Part shown: positions 1-8,855 of the stretch, one piece after another
How the letters are laid out: every line of letters starts with the position of its first letter
How positions within the stretch are numbered: position 1 is the stretch's first letter
Assembly: GCF_011806405.1 (NCBI RefSeq)
Contig: NZ_JAATOW010000001.1
Span: 102,917 to 166,916, forward strand
Source: Pseudooceanicola sp. HF7
GTDB lineage: Bacteria > Pseudomonadota > Alphaproteobacteria > Rhodobacterales > Rhodobacteraceae
Direction: 5' to 3'
DNA length: 64,000 nt
Notes under the pieces: model-generated
Databases searched by the model: none
What the model saw: the letters and a program-made list of their open reading frames with translations, nothing else
What the model was told of the DNA's origin: nothing
Program-made: the position numbers and the translations under genes

Positions 1-6
1 GCGACG

Positions 7-645
7 TCACAGGCCGCGATCGGAAGGGTGCCCGGGCATGAGGTCATAGGGATGCTTCCAGCCCTCCAGCCCCTCGATATTGCCAAGCCAGCGGTCAATA
101 TTGGGCCAGTCGGCGCGGGTGAAGCTGAAGGGCTCGGGGTAGAAAAGATAGCCGCAGTTGGAGAAATCGGCATTGCTGGGTGCATCCCCGACCAGCCAGT
201 CGCGCCCCTCCAGCCCCCGCTCCAGCGTGGCCAGAGCCGCTTTCAACCGACCGGCCATGAAACCGATGACGGTCTCGTTGCGCTTGTCGGCCGGCAGGAA
301 GTTCATCTGGAAGCGCAACATGCCCGCCTGGGAGGACATCTTGTGATTGTCGAAGAAGACCCATTGCATGACCTCGCGCGCCTCTTGGGGGCTCGCGCCG
401 CCGAACTTGCCGGTCTTTTCAGTGATATACATCTGCATGACGCCGGACTGCGCGATGGTGACATCCCCGTCCACCAGGATCGGCGCTTCCCCCATCGGGT
501 TGATGCCGAGATAGGCGTCCGAGCGCGTCTCCCCGCTGAAGAAATCCACCTTCACCGGCTCCCATGCCAGCCCCGAAAGTTCCAGCGGCAGCGCCGCCTT
601 GTAGGAATTACCGCTTTCTCCGAAACAATAGAGCTTGATGGTCAT
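7..645 (-). CDS. Glutathione S-transferase family protein
   Basis: Cytosolic glutathione transferase-like protein of 212 aa, the usual length for the family. The N-terminal thioredoxin-like domain (about residues 1–80) opens with MTIKLYCFGESGNSYK and contains the NPMGEAPILVDG segment with the conserved cis-proline (G-x-A-P) and the following acidic/Ser pair (AQSGV) that bind glutathione. The rest is the helical C-terminal domain, with the typical N-capping stretch GDAPSNADFS near residue 155. The start is supported by GGAGG about 6 nt upstream. The substrate cannot be told from sequence. It is a single gene at the edge of the window, so any operon partner on the left is not visible. Confidence 0.9.
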   Translation of the reverse strand: MTIKLYCFGESGNSYKAALPLELSGLAWEPVKVDFFSGETRSDAYLGINPMGEAPILVDGDVTIAQSGVMQMYITEKTGKFGGASPQEAREVMQWVFFDNHKMSSQAGMLRFQMNFLPADKRNETVIGFMAGRLKAALATLERGLEGRDWLVGDAPSNADFSNCGYLFYPEPFSFTRADWPNIDRWLGNIEGLEGWKHPYDLMPGHPSDRGL

Positions 646-675
646 GTGATCCTCCGTGTCGCGCCCGTGATGTAG

Positions 676-727
676 GCGGGGGTTTCACACCCCCGCACCC
701 CCGTGAAGTATTTATGGCCAGATGAAG
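676..727 (+). repeat. REP-like intergenic repeat, copy 1
   Basis: A GC hairpin (GCGGGGGT at 676–683 pairing with ACCCCCGC at 89 to 96 of the same hundred, i.e. 689–696) runs into a block containing GAAGTATTT and GGCCAGATGAAG (ending at 727). The same block appears inverted at 870–900. Such G/C-hairpin plus GTATTT blocks are common short intergenic repeats in this bacterial group (from general knowledge). The surrounding gap 646–1090 has no credible gene. Confidence 0.5.
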
Positions 728-869
728 TGGAACCGGTCACCTTCTATTAACCACACATCGCAAAGACTGTCTTCGCGTCACAGGCTGGAGAGCCGATGGG
801 CGTGCCAGGTGAAGCCCCGATCCGACATATCTGGTAGCCAATCCGGTGGAGCGGATCGGGGTGGATCCC

Positions 870-900
870 CTTCATCTGGCCGGAAATACTTCGGGGGGAG
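870..900 (-). repeat. REP-like intergenic repeat, copy 2 (inverted)
   Basis: Read on the minus strand this is CCCCC, then GAAGTATTT, two changed bases and GGCCAGATGAAG, matching the block at 698–727. The two copies face each other about 140 bp apart. Between them lies another inverted pair, CCCCGATCCG at 815–824 and CGGATCGGGG at 852–861. Confidence 0.5.
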
Positions 901-989
901 TGCGGAACGCGCGGCGGGGGCTGGCCCCCGTGCCCCGCTTGCACCCGGGCGAATGCAGTGGGAACAAAATTCGGAAGGCAGAAATGGAG

Positions 990-1022
990 CGGGGGAGCGT
1001 ATCGGCCTGATACGCTCCCCCG
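990..1022 (-). terminator. Strong hairpin downstream of the acyl-CoA dehydrogenase gene
   Basis: Perfect inverted repeat: GGGGGAGCGTATC at 991–1003 pairs with 1009–1021 around a 5-nt loop, extended by one C–G pair. It sits about 70 bp past the stop of the minus-strand gene ending at 1091. No long T-run follows on either strand, so intrinsic termination is plausible but not certain. Confidence 0.55.
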
Positions 1023-1090
1023 TCCCGTGAGTGGGGATCCCTTTCGGGAAACCTGCCTGTCAGCCTGGCAAGGCACGGGTTGCCCCCGGC

Positions 1091-2872
1091 TCAGAAGTTG
1101 GCCGCGTCAAGGGCCATGACATCATCCGCCCCGGACAGGATCCGTTGCAGGTGCATGGCAGTCGCTGGAAGGCGGCGGGACATGTAGTACCGGCCGGTGG
1201 CGAGCTTCGTCTCGTAGAACGCGGCGTCACCATCGCCCGCTTCCAGTTTCGACGCTGCGGCAAAGGCCATGCGGGACCACATGTAGCCAAGGCAAACGTG
1301 CCCCATCAGGTGCATGAAGTCGTTGGAGCCTGCCAGGGCGTGGTTGGGATTCTTCATGCCGTTCTGCATGAAGAACATCGCCGCTTCCTGGAGTTGCTTG
1401 GAGGCGGTCTTGAGCGGGTCGAGGAAGGCCTTGTCGAGCTCGGCGTCCTTGCCGGCGTTTTCCTTGCAGAAGTCCTTGATCAGCTCGAAGAAGGCCATGA
1501 CCGTCTTGCCGCCCTTCAGGCCCAGCTTGCGCCCCACCAGGTCCAGCGCCTGCACCCCGTTGGCGCCCTCGTAGATCATGGTGATCCGGGCATCGCGGGT
1601 GAACTGGGACATGCCCCATTCCTCGATATAGCCATGGCCGCCGTAGACCTGCTGGGCCTGCACGGTCATGTCGTAGCCCTCGTCCGTCAGGAAGCCCTTG
1701 AGGACGGGGGTGAGTAGGGAGACCATCGCCTCGGCCTCTTCATCGCCGGCGGAGCGCGCGCGGTCGATCATCGTGCCGCCCCAGAGGCCGAAGGCACGGG
1801 CGCCCTCGATGAAGCTCTTCTGATCCATCAGCATCCGGCGCACGTCCGGGTGGACGATGATCGGATCGGCCGGGCCATCGGGGTTCTTGGCGCCGGTCAC
1901 ATCGCGGCCCTGCAGGCGGTCGCGGGCATAGTCCACGGCGTTCTGGTAGGCGGCGACGGCCTGGGACAGGCCCTGCATGCCCACGCCCAGGCGGGCTTCG
2001 TTCATCATGGTGAACATGGCGCGCATGCCCTTGTGGGCCTCTCCCAGCAGGAAGCCTTTCGCGCCGTCGTAGTTCATCACGCAGGTGGCATTGGCGTGAA
2101 TGCCCATCTTCTCTTCGACCTTGCCGACGGAAACCGCGTTGCGTTCCCCGACCGAGCCGTCCTCGTTCACCATGAACTTGGGCACGATGAAGAGCGACAC
2201 GCCCTTGATGCCCTCCGGGCCGCCCGGGATCTTGGCCAGCACCAGGTGGATGACATTGTCGGACATGTCGTGGTCACCGGCAGAGATGAAGATCTTCTGC
2301 CCCGTGACCAGGTAGGAGCCGTCGTCCTGCGGTTCGGCCTTGGTGCGCATCAGCCCCAGGTCGGTGCCGCATTGCGGCTCCGTCAGGTTCATGGTGCCTG
2401 TCCATTCACAGGTCACCATCTTGGGCAGATAGGTGGATTTCTGATCGTCCGAGCCATGGGCATGGATCGCCGAATAGGCGCCATGGGTCAGGCCCGGGTA
2501 CATCATGAAGGCCTGGTTGGCGGCCGAGAACATCTCTCCGGTTGCCACGGAAAGGATGTAGGGCATGCCCTGGCCACCGTACTCCGGATCGCAATCCAGG
2601 CCGGTCCAGCCGCCGTCACGGAGCTGATCGAAAGCCTCCTTGAACCCCTTGGGGGTTCTGACAACGCCGTTTTCCAGGGTAACGCCCGTCTGGTCGCCGT
2701 AGGCGTTGAGCGGCGCAAGCACTTCCGAAGAAATCTTGGCCGCTTCGCCGAGGATGGCCGCGGTGAAATCGCGCTCCAGATCCTCATAGCCCGGCACGTT
2801 CTGTGCGGGCACGTCCAGTACATCATGAATGACGAATTGCAGATCGTCGACGGGACCGGTGTAGCTGGGCAT
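1091..2872 (-). CDS. Acyl-CoA dehydrogenase, long (DmdC/FadE5-like) form
   Basis: FAD-dependent oxidation of an acyl-CoA thioester to the 2-enoyl-CoA. It is 593 aa, longer than the about 380-aa classical enzymes, with the additional C-terminal domain seen in the DmdC/FadE5-type subfamily. Visible motifs are the flavin-binding segment [13 protein letters not shown] (about 165–178), the [10 protein letters not shown] region, and [19 protein letters not shown] (about 432–450), whose Glu is the expected catalytic base. DmdC of roseobacters acts on 3-methylthiopropionyl-CoA in DMSP demethylation. Sequence alone does not separate that from fatty acyl-CoA, and no other dmd gene is present here. A MerR gene lies 42 bp upstream on the same strand and probably shares its transcript. 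Confidence 0.88.
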   Translation of the reverse strand: MPSYTGPVDDLQFVIHDVLDVPAQNVPGYEDLERDFTAAILGEAAKISSEVLAPLNAYGDQTGVTLENGVVRTPKGFKEAFDQLRDGGWTGLDCDPEYGGQGMPYILSVATGEMFSAANQAFMMYPGLTHGAYSAIHAHGSDDQKSTYLPKMVTCEWTGTMNLTEPQCGTDLGLMRTKAEPQDDGSYLVTGQKIFISAGDHDMSDNVIHLVLAKIPGGPEGIKGVSLFIVPKFMVNEDGSVGERNAVSVGKVEEKMGIHANATCVMNYDGAKGFLLGEAHKGMRAMFTMMNEARLGVGMQGLSQAVAAYQNAVDYARDRLQGRDVTGAKNPDGPADPIIVHPDVRRMLMDQKSFIEGARAFGLWGGTMIDRARSAGDEEAEAMVSLLTPVLKGFLTDEGYDMTVQAQQVYGGHGYIEEWGMSQFTRDARITMIYEGANGVQALDLVGRKLGLKGGKTVMAFFELIKDFCKENAGKDAELDKAFLDPLKTASKQLQEAAMFFMQNGMKNPNHALAGSNDFMHLMGHVCLGYMWSRMAFAAASKLEAGDGDAAFYETKLATGRYYMSRRLPATAMHLQRILSGADDVMALDAANF

Positions 2873-2914
2873 TCATTCCTCCCCAATGCCTCTGTCATGG
2901 ACCGGCCCGCGGGA

Positions 2915-3322
2915 TCATTCCGCCGCGTTCTTCGCTCCCTCGTTGGAAGCAATCACGCTGGCCGCCCATTCCATCTGCTCTTTCAGTTCCTTGATCGCAA
3001 CGTCCAGCTCGGCCCGTTGGGTCTCCATCACGTCCAGACGTTCGCGGGCCAGTTCGTAGGCCTTGGAAATCTGGGTCTGTTGCTGGTCACCCATGTCGTA
3101 GAGGTCGAGCAGCTGCCGGATCTCCTCAAGGCTGAACCCGAAGCGCTTGCCGCGCAGGATCAGCTTGAGACGGGCCCGGTCACGCCGCGTAAAGAGCCGT
3201 TTCTGGCCTTCACGGATCGGAAAGAGCAACTCCTTCGCTTCGTAGAACCGCAAGGTACGGGGCGTCACGTCGAACGCATCGCACATCTCGCGGATCGTCA
3301 TTAGTTCCTGTGTCTCAGTCAT
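2915..3322 (-). CDS. MerR family transcriptional regulator (first of two)
   Basis: 135-aa MerR protein. The N-terminal winged helix carries TIREMCDAFDVTPRTLRFYE (about 9–28) and a second helix pair RRDRARLKLILRGKRFGFSLEEIRQLLDLYD. The C-terminal part (about 80–125) is a predicted coiled-coil dimerisation helix with no effector-binding cysteines, which argues against a metal sensor. It lies directly upstream of the acyl-CoA dehydrogenase on the same strand, so control of that gene is likely, as with the MerR proteins (LiuR type) that govern acyl-CoA catabolism in proteobacteria. A cluster of ACGT-containing inverted repeats precedes it (3396–3469). A paralogue lies at 3879–4253. Confidence 0.88.
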   Translation of the reverse strand: MTETQELMTIREMCDAFDVTPRTLRFYEAKELLFPIREGQKRLFTRRDRARLKLILRGKRFGFSLEEIRQLLDLYDMGDQQQTQISKAYELARERLDVMETQRAELDVAIKELKEQMEWAASVIASNEGAKNAAE

Positions 3323-3395
3323 TTCTTACCCATCGAATTTTTTCCGATCGGTCAGGAATGCAGTCCACAGAATATGAATACAAGGCCCCTTAGGT

Positions 3396-3469
3396 TGACG
3401 TAAGTCATACGTCACGTCACTTGGATCATTACGTTAGAGAAGTTTCGAATGGCTTCCGGCAAACGTAAT
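3396..3469 (-). promoter_or_regulatory. ACGT-rich palindrome cluster upstream of the first MerR gene
   Basis: TGACGTA (3396–3402) and TACGTCA (3408–3414) form a perfect 7-bp dyad with a 5-bp centre. A second dyad, ATTACGTT (3428–3435) with AACGTAAT (3462–3469), follows. The cluster is 74–147 bp upstream of the MerR start at 3322. MerR-type fatty or branched-chain acid regulators bind dyads containing ACGT cores, so these are candidate operators. The remaining gap, 3470–3878, shows no gene or clear signal. Confidence 0.45.
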
Positions 3470-3878
3470 TTCCTTCCATTTCACAGCTGTTTTCCGCACT
3501 CCGTCGTGTCCGACCTTTTGCCTCCTCCAGGGATCCGGGCCCGCGCACCGGGCGTTGCGACCAAGTTGATTCGGCCCAATGGCGAAAACGGCCCCTCCGG
3601 ACCCTCCGCTCCCGCACCAGGACGGCCCGGTTTGCACCGATTTTCAGCCGTCCCTGGGAATATACGGTGACGCTGGGGAAGAGTTGCAAGGCGGATATGG
3701 GCAGGGGCGGGGCTGAGCGGCAATATCCGCGCCCCTCGGCGGGATCACGCCCGGATCAAGACGGTTATTCGGGCATATCGCCGGAAATCCCGCCAGGGCG
3801 CGCCCCGAAGGGCGCGGAGACCGGCTGCGCATCGCACGCAGGGTTGAGGCTCAGGGATAGTGTCTCAGGGGTAGGGGC

Positions 3879-4253
3879 TCAGGACTCGCCAAGCTCCGCC
3901 TTGGTGGTGTCGCGCAGGCGGCGCAGCTCTTCCATGGCCTCGTCGATCTGGCGGCGCTGTTCCTCAAGCTCCAGCATCTGCTTGTCGGCCATGTCCATCC
4001 AGGTGCGCATCTGGGCCTCGTTGCCCTGCTGTTCGCGCATCTCCAGCCATTGCCGGATGCCTTCCAGCGAAAAGCCGAAGCGCCGACCGCGCATGATCAG
4101 CGTCATCCGCGCCACCTCGCGCGGGCCATACCAGCGCGCGCGACCGTCGCGTTCGGGGCGCAGCAGTTCGATGTATTCATAGTAGCGCAGGGTTCGGGGC
4201 GTGACCTCGAACTTCTCGCACATTTCTTTGAAACTGAGCATCTTGTCGGACAT
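3879..4253 (-). CDS. MerR family transcriptional regulator (second of two)
   Basis: 124-aa MerR protein with the helix-turn-helix SFKEMCEKFEVTPRTLRYYEY (about 7–27) and the RGRRFGFSLEGIRQWLEMRE segment that matches the upstream paralogue closely (RGKRFGFSLEEIRQLLDLYD). The C-terminal half is a charged coiled coil (MLELEEQRRQIDEAMEELRRL). It is separated from the first MerR by a 556-bp gap, so it is likely transcribed on its own. Its promoter region (4254–4442) is shared divergently with the thioesterase operon starting at 4443, which it may control. The effector is unknown and no metal-binding cysteine pattern is present. Confidence 0.87.
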   Translation of the reverse strand: MSDKMLSFKEMCEKFEVTPRTLRYYEYIELLRPERDGRARWYGPREVARMTLIMRGRRFGFSLEGIRQWLEMREQQGNEAQMRTWMDMADKQMLELEEQRRQIDEAMEELRRLRDTTKAELGES

Positions 4254-4442
4254 CTATGCGGCAGCCTGGTGCTATGACGGGACCCCCCTGACGGTAATCG
4301 GACTGCGCTGGAAGGGCAACAGCGGCGTCTTGCCCTTCGGGTCGATAAGAGTTTCTATGCCAGCTGTCGGGGCCCCGCGATTGCCCATGCGGTCCGCCGG
4401 CGCCCAAGCCATGCACGGCCCCCACAGAAATGAAGACTGCCC

Positions 4443-4919
4443 ATGAACCTGACCGAGCTTGCCCGACAATTTTCCGAAAGCCTGCCACATGCGCGTGCGC
4501 TCGGGATCCGGGCGGTGACGGGCACCCCCGGCACCGTGACCTTCGCGCTGCCCTATGATGAACGCTTCATCGGCGACCCGGCCACCGGCATCCTGGCGGG
4601 GGGCGTGATCTCCACCCTGCTGGACACCAGCTGCGGGGCCTCGGTGCTCAGCCATCCGCTGTGCGGGGGAACGACGGCCACGCTGGATCTGCGGATCGAC
4701 TACATGCGCGCGGCCACGCCGGGGCAGGGGCTGCGGGCAGAGGCGGAATGCTACCACGTCACGCGCTCCGTCGCCTTCGTGCGCGCCCGCGCCTGGGACG
4801 AGGACGGGGACAGCCCCGTGGCCACCGCCGCCGGGGCCTTCACCTTCCAGATGGTGGAAGAGGGGCAGCTCAACATCGCCGGCCAGCGGCGGCCGTACAG
4901 TGACGCGGGGCAGGTCTGA
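4443..4919 (+). CDS. PaaI-type hotdog-fold thioesterase (first)
   Basis: 158-aa single hotdog domain. FIGDPATGILAGGVISTLLDTSCGASV (about 41–68) is the long central helix region with the G-G-V/I pattern of PaaI/YdiI-like acyl-CoA thioesterases, followed by TATLDLRIDYMRAATPGQGL and late β-strands. It is expected to hydrolyse aromatic or medium-chain acyl-CoAs as a tetramer. Its stop overlaps the start of the next gene (TGATG), and that gene in turn overlaps a MATE exporter, so the three are one operon. The divergent MerR gene is the obvious regulator candidate. Confidence 0.85.
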   Translation: MNLTELARQFSESLPHARALGIRAVTGTPGTVTFALPYDERFIGDPATGILAGGVISTLLDTSCGASVLSHPLCGGTTATLDLRIDYMRAATPGQGLRAEAECYHVTRSVAFVRARAWDEDGDSPVATAAGAFTFQMVEEGQLNIAGQRRPYSDAGQV

Positions 4920-5443
4920 TGAAGAAGACTCCGGAACCCGTCCAGGTCATCAAGCAACGCCGCGACCGGGCGCTGGCCGCCATGGTCGATGGCGTGCCCT
5001 ATATCCGTTTCCTCGGCATCCGCTTCGACCGGCGCGGGGATGAGCTGACGGGGATCCTGCCCTATGACGACAAGCTGATCGGCAACCCACAGCTGCCGGC
5101 GATCCATGGCGGGGTCACGGCCGCCTTCCTTGAGGTGACGGCGGTGATCGGGCTGAGCTGGACGATGATCTGGCAGGATCTCGAAGCCGGGCGGCTGGAC
5201 CCGGATCACATTGCCTCGGGCGCGCTGCCGCAGATGCCAAAGACCATCGGGCTGACGGTGGATTACCTGCGCTCGGGCCTGCCAAGGGATGCCTATGCGC
5301 GCGCCTTCGTGCTGCGCTCCGGGCGGCGCTATGCCTCTGTCCGGGTCGAGGCCTGGCAGGACAACGTGGCGCGCCCGATTGCCCAGGCCTCCGGCCACTT
5401 CCGCATGCCCTCTGCCTTCACGCCCCGGACCCGGAGCGCATGA
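4919..5443 (+). CDS. PaaI-type hotdog-fold thioesterase (second)
   Basis: 174-aa hotdog protein resembling its upstream neighbour in layout: YDDKLIGNPQLPAIHGGVTAAFLEVTAVIGL (about 43–73) is the central helix with the HGG motif, and PKTIGLTVDYLRSGLPRDAYARAFV is the following strand pair. The N-terminus (about 25 residues) is charged and extended. The two may form a heteromer or be tandem duplicates with different substrate ranges. It starts inside the stop of gene one and ends overlapping the MATE gene by 4 nt, implying translational coupling. Confidence 0.82.
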   Translation: MKKTPEPVQVIKQRRDRALAAMVDGVPYIRFLGIRFDRRGDELTGILPYDDKLIGNPQLPAIHGGVTAAFLEVTAVIGLSWTMIWQDLEAGRLDPDHIASGALPQMPKTIGLTVDYLRSGLPRDAYARAFVLRSGRRYASVRVEAWQDNVARPIAQASGHFRMPSAFTPRTRSA

Positions 5444-6774
5444 GCGACGCGCAGGTGCTGCCGCCGCCCGGCGCCCGGCTGACCCATGGCCGGGTGCTGA
5501 AGATCGCGGTGCCCATCGTGCTGTCCAATGCCACCGTGCCGATCCTGGGCGCGGTGGATACCGGGGTCGTGGGCCAGCTTGGCACCGCCGCGCCGATCGG
5601 GGCGGTGGGGATCGGGGCGGTGGTGCTGACCGCGCTCTACTGGGTGTTCGGCTTCCTGCGCATGGGCACCACCGGGCTGACGGCCAATGCCGCCGGGGCC
5701 GGTGACCGGGCCGAGGTCGCGGTGCTGCTGACCCGCGCGCTGATGCTGGGGCTGGCGGCGGGGCTGATGATCCTCTGCCTGCAAGGGGTGCTGTTCCGCG
5801 GCGCCTTCCTGCTGTCTCCGGCCTCGCAAGAGGTGGAGGGGCTGGCGCGGCAATACATGGGCATCCGGGTCTGGTCGGCCCCCGCGGCGGTGGCCACCTA
5901 TGGCATCACCGGCTGGCTGATCGCGCAGGAGCGCACCGGCGCCGTGCTGGTCATGCAATTGCTGATGAACACGGTGAACATCACGCTGGACGTGGTCTTC
6001 GTGCTGGTGCTGGACTGGGGCGTGCCCGGCGTGGCGGCGGCGACCTTCATCGCCGAATGGGCCGGTTTCGCGCTTGGGCTCTGGCTGTGCCGCGCGGCCT
6101 TCCGGGTGCCGGACTGGCGCGACTGGGCGCGGGTCTTCGACCGGGCCGGGTTGATCCGCATGGCGCTGGTGAACCGCGATATCCTGCTGCGCAGCCTGGC
6201 GCTTCAGATCATCTTCCTGAGTTTCATGTTCACCGGTGCCCGCTTCGGAGACGTCCAGCTGGCCGCCAACCACGTGCTCTTGCAGTTCCTTGAGATCACG
6301 GCCTTCGCGCTGGACGGGTTCGCCTTTGCCGCAGAGGCGCTGGTGGGCCAGGCCATGGGGCGGCGGGATCGGCCCGCCCTGCGCCGCTCCGTCCTGCTGT
6401 CCAGCTTCTGGGCCGGGCTGATCTGCCTGGCGCTGGCGGCGCTCTTCGCGCTGGCGGGCGGCATGGTGATCGACATCATGACCACGGCGGAACCGGTGCG
6501 GGCCGCCGCGCGCAGCTTCCTGCCCTGGATGGTGGCGGTGCCGGTGCTGGGCATTCCCGCGTGGATGCTGGACGGGGTCTTCATCGGCGCGACGCGGGCC
6601 CGCGACATGCGCAACATGATGCTGCTCAGCCTGGTGATCTACGTCGCCGCCGCCTTTGCGCTGGTGCCGCTCTTCGGCAACCACGGGCTCTGGGCGGCCT
6701 TCCTGATCAGCTTCGTGGCAAGGGGGTTGACCCTGGGCGCGCGCTATCCCGCGCTGGAGCGAGCCGCCGCCTGA
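5440..6774 (+). CDS. MATE family efflux transporter (DinF branch)
   Basis: 444-aa integral membrane protein with about twelve hydrophobic segments, the MATE family size. The N-terminus has the family signature LKIAVPIVLSNATVPILGAVDTGVVGQLGT (residues about 17–46) and the repeat-related segment in the second half, FAFAAEALVGQAMGRRDRPALRR, typical of the DinF-like subfamily. It would export cationic or amphipathic compounds using a Na+ or H+ gradient. It starts with ATGA inside the stop of the preceding thioesterase, so it is the last gene of that operon. The coupling of CoA-thioester hydrolysis with export suggests removal of the freed acid, which is inference. Confidence 0.9.
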   Translation: MSDAQVLPPPGARLTHGRVLKIAVPIVLSNATVPILGAVDTGVVGQLGTAAPIGAVGIGAVVLTALYWVFGFLRMGTTGLTANAAGAGDRAEVAVLLTRALMLGLAAGLMILCLQGVLFRGAFLLSPASQEVEGLARQYMGIRVWSAPAAVATYGITGWLIAQERTGAVLVMQLLMNTVNITLDVVFVLVLDWGVPGVAAATFIAEWAGFALGLWLCRAAFRVPDWRDWARVFDRAGLIRMALVNRDILLRSLALQIIFLSFMFTGARFGDVQLAANHVLLQFLEITAFALDGFAFAAEALVGQAMGRRDRPALRRSVLLSSFWAGLICLALAALFALAGGMVIDIMTTAEPVRAAARSFLPWMVAVPVLGIPAWMLDGVFIGATRARDMRNMMLLSLVIYVAAAFALVPLFGNHGLWAAFLISFVARGLTLGARYPALERAAA

Positions 6775-6798
6775 CGGGGGCCGCGCGCAAGTCCCGGA

Positions 6799-7146
6799 TC
6801 ACAGGATATCCAGTACCTTTTCCGGCGGGCGCCCGATGGCGGCGCGCTTGTCCTTGAATACGATGGGGCGCTCGATCAGCCTGGGGTTCTGCGCCATGGC
6901 CTGGATCAGCTCTTCCTCGGGGGACTCCTGGCTCAGCCCCAGTTCCTTGAAGAGCGGCTCCTTGGTGCGCATCATTGCTACGGCGGGCAGGCCCAGCATG
7001 GCCAGCGTCACCCGCAGGTCCGTGGGCGAGGGCACGTCCTCAAGGTAGCGGCGCTGCACGATCGTCTCTTCCGTGCCGCGGGCCTGCAGAAGCTCCAGCG
7101 TCTGGCGCGACTTGGAGCACTTCGGATTATGCCAGATGGTGATCAT
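6799..7146 (-). CDS. arsC: Arsenate reductase, ArsC/Spx-type thioredoxin fold
   Basis: 115-aa ArsC-family protein beginning [20 protein letters not shown], with the catalytic cysteine in the N-P-K-C-S-K-S-R loop (about residue 10) and the downstream [25 protein letters not shown] tail typical of ArsC. An ATG farther upstream is open in frame, but the family start at 7146 matches the fold and overlaps the pyrD stop by 4 nt (ATGA). It could reduce arsenate with glutaredoxin. No arsR or arsenite exporter is nearby, so its physiological role may be a general one. Confidence 0.88.
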   Translation of the reverse strand: MITIWHNPKCSKSRQTLELLQARGTEETIVQRRYLEDVPSPTDLRVTLAMLGLPAVAMMRTKEPLFKELGLSQESPEEELIQAMAQNPRLIERPIVFKDKRAAIGRPPEKVLDIL

Positions 7147-8207
7147 AGCCAGTCCTCCCGACCTGTTCCGACGGCCTCTGCCACCGTGGCGAAACCGTCG
7201 CGTTGCAGGCACTCTTCCAGACCCGACAGGATCCGGGGCACAAGGCTCAGACCCTCGTAGACGAGTGCCGAATAAAGCTGCACGGCAGAGGCCCCGGCGC
7301 GGATCTTGGCATAGGCCTGCTCTGCGTTGGAAACCCCGCCCACGCCGATCAGCGGCACCTGGCCGCCCGTCAGCCGGGACAGGCGCGCCAGCACGCGGGT
7401 CGACTTGTCGAACAGCGGCGCGCCGGACAGACCGCCGCCCTGGTCGCGATGCGCGCTGGCCAGCCCGGCGCGGTCCAGCGTGGTATTGGTGGCGATCACC
7501 GCATCAAGCCCCAGCTCCAGCGCGACCTCGGCGATATCGGCCAGCCCCGCCTCGTCCAGGTCCGGCGCGATCTTGAGGAAGACGGGCACCCGGCGGGCCA
7601 GCCCGTCGCGGGTCTCCAGCACGCCGCGCAGCAGGGCCGACAGCGCCGCCTTGCCCTGCAGGTCGCGCAGCTTTTCTGTATTGGGGGAGGACACGTTGAC
7701 CGTGGCGAAATCAAGATGCGCGCCGCAGGTCGACAGCACCTTGCGGAAATCCTCGGCCCGGTCGCTGCTGTCCTTGTTCGCGCCCAGGTTCAGGCCGATC
7801 ACGGCCCCCTCGGGGCGTTTGGCCAGCCGCGCGGCGATGGCCTCGGCCCCGTCGTTGTTGAAGCCGAAACGGTTGATCACCGCGCGGTCCTCGCTCAGAC
7901 GGAACAGGCGCGGCTTGGGGTTACCCGGCTGGGGGCGGGGCGTGGCCGCGCCCACCTCCAGAAAGCCGAAGCCGGAGCGCGCCAGCGGCGCCAGCGCCAC
8001 GGCGTTCTTGTCATAGCCCGCCGCCAGCCCCAGCGGGTTGGGCAGGCTCAGCCCGGCGATGCGGGTGCGCAGCCGGTCGGAGGTGACTTGCCCGGGCAGC
8101 GGCACGACACCGGCGCGCAGGGCGCTCAGCGACAGCCCGTGGGCGCGCTCGGGGTCGACACGATGCAGCAGCGCCAGACCCAGGCTCTCGATCGCATGTC
8201 TGCTCAC
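7143..8207 (-). CDS. pyrD: Dihydroorotate dehydrogenase (quinone), class 2
   Basis: Fourth step of pyrimidine synthesis: dihydroorotate to orotate with electrons to quinone at the inner membrane. 354 aa from a GTG start at 8207 that overlaps the stop of the upstream gene (GTGA). A longer reading from 8333 would add residues encoded inside that gene. Motifs: [18 protein letters not shown] (about 54–71), [21 protein letters not shown], the active-site loop [17 protein letters not shown] with the class-2 catalytic Ser, TNTTLDR, and the FMN phosphate region [15 protein letters not shown] and [15 protein letters not shown]. The short N-terminal helices specific to class 2 are present. Confidence 0.95.
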   Translation of the reverse strand: MSRHAIESLGLALLHRVDPERAHGLSLSALRAGVVPLPGQVTSDRLRTRIAGLSLPNPLGLAAGYDKNAVALAPLARSGFGFLEVGAATPRPQPGNPKPRLFRLSEDRAVINRFGFNNDGAEAIAARLAKRPEGAVIGLNLGANKDSSDRAEDFRKVLSTCGAHLDFATVNVSSPNTEKLRDLQGKAALSALLRGVLETRDGLARRVPVFLKIAPDLDEAGLADIAEVALELGLDAVIATNTTLDRAGLASAHRDQGGGLSGAPLFDKSTRVLARLSRLTGGQVPLIGVGGVSNAEQAYAKIRAGASAVQLYSALVYEGLSLVPRILSGLEECLQRDGFATVAEAVGTGREDWL

Positions 8208-8539
8208 AGGATCCCGTCCGGGAACAGGTGCCGCCCGCCCGAAAGCGCCAGCGGCCAGTGATCCACCACATCCGTCCTGCGCAGCTTGCGGTAAAGATGC
8301 GGGAAGGGGGTGCCGCCGCGAGATTCCTCCCATTTCAGATCCGCGCCAAGGGCGGCGGGATCGCAGGCGGCCAGGATCAGCTCATCCTGGTCCTTGAAGT
8401 GAAGCGCGGCGGTTTCAGCCACGGTCTCGGCGGATGAGAAATGGATGTAGCCATCTTCCAGGTCGATCGGCGCGCCTGCCGTCTCTCCCTTTTCGACCAG
8501 CTCATCCCATTCTGCTTTGCGAAAGATCTTGTAAATCAT
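8204..8539 (-). CDS. DUF952 family protein
   Basis: 111-aa protein starting [19 protein letters not shown] with the hallmark ...[18 protein letters not shown]... and ...[17 protein letters not shown]... of the DUF952 family. The biochemical function is unknown. The start at 8539 is chosen because homology begins there; the frame stays open farther upstream without similarity. Its stop overlaps the pyrD GTG start, and pyrD overlaps arsC, giving a tightly coupled DUF952–pyrD–arsC transcript. The gap 8540–8855 upstream holds only promoters for this gene and the divergent nucleotidase. Confidence 0.87.
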   Translation of the reverse strand: MIYKIFRKAEWDELVEKGETAGAPIDLEDGYIHFSSAETVAETAALHFKDQDELILAACDPAALGADLKWEESRGGTPFPHLYRKLRRTDVVDHWPLALSGGRHLFPDGIL

Positions 8540-8855
8540 GATGGCCTCCGGATGCCCGTTAACGGCTTGGGGGTCAAGGTATCGCAGTGGGCGCGCCAGA
8601 CAACCGCAAAGGGTGCGCAGGCTTTGGGCGCGGCGGCGATCCCGCCCCGGTTCGCGCCCTGCGCCGCCCTGGCCACCGCCCGCCCGGCGAAATCCGACGA
8701 TCCGGTCAAAATTCCGCCAAGACGCTGACCAGCAACAGCTGCTTTCCGTAGTGTCAGGGGGCCTGCCGCGCCCCGTCACGATAATCGGCTTTGACAGGAT
8801 GGCCGCCGCAAGGGCAGCATCCCTGAATTGAACGCGTTCAGATGAGGACCCGACT

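Noticed and set aside
6799..7212. Longer start for the arsenate reductase and for pyrD (8333)
   Set aside because: The extra N-termini lie inside neighbouring genes and lack similarity; start sites overlapping the upstream stops fit the family lengths.
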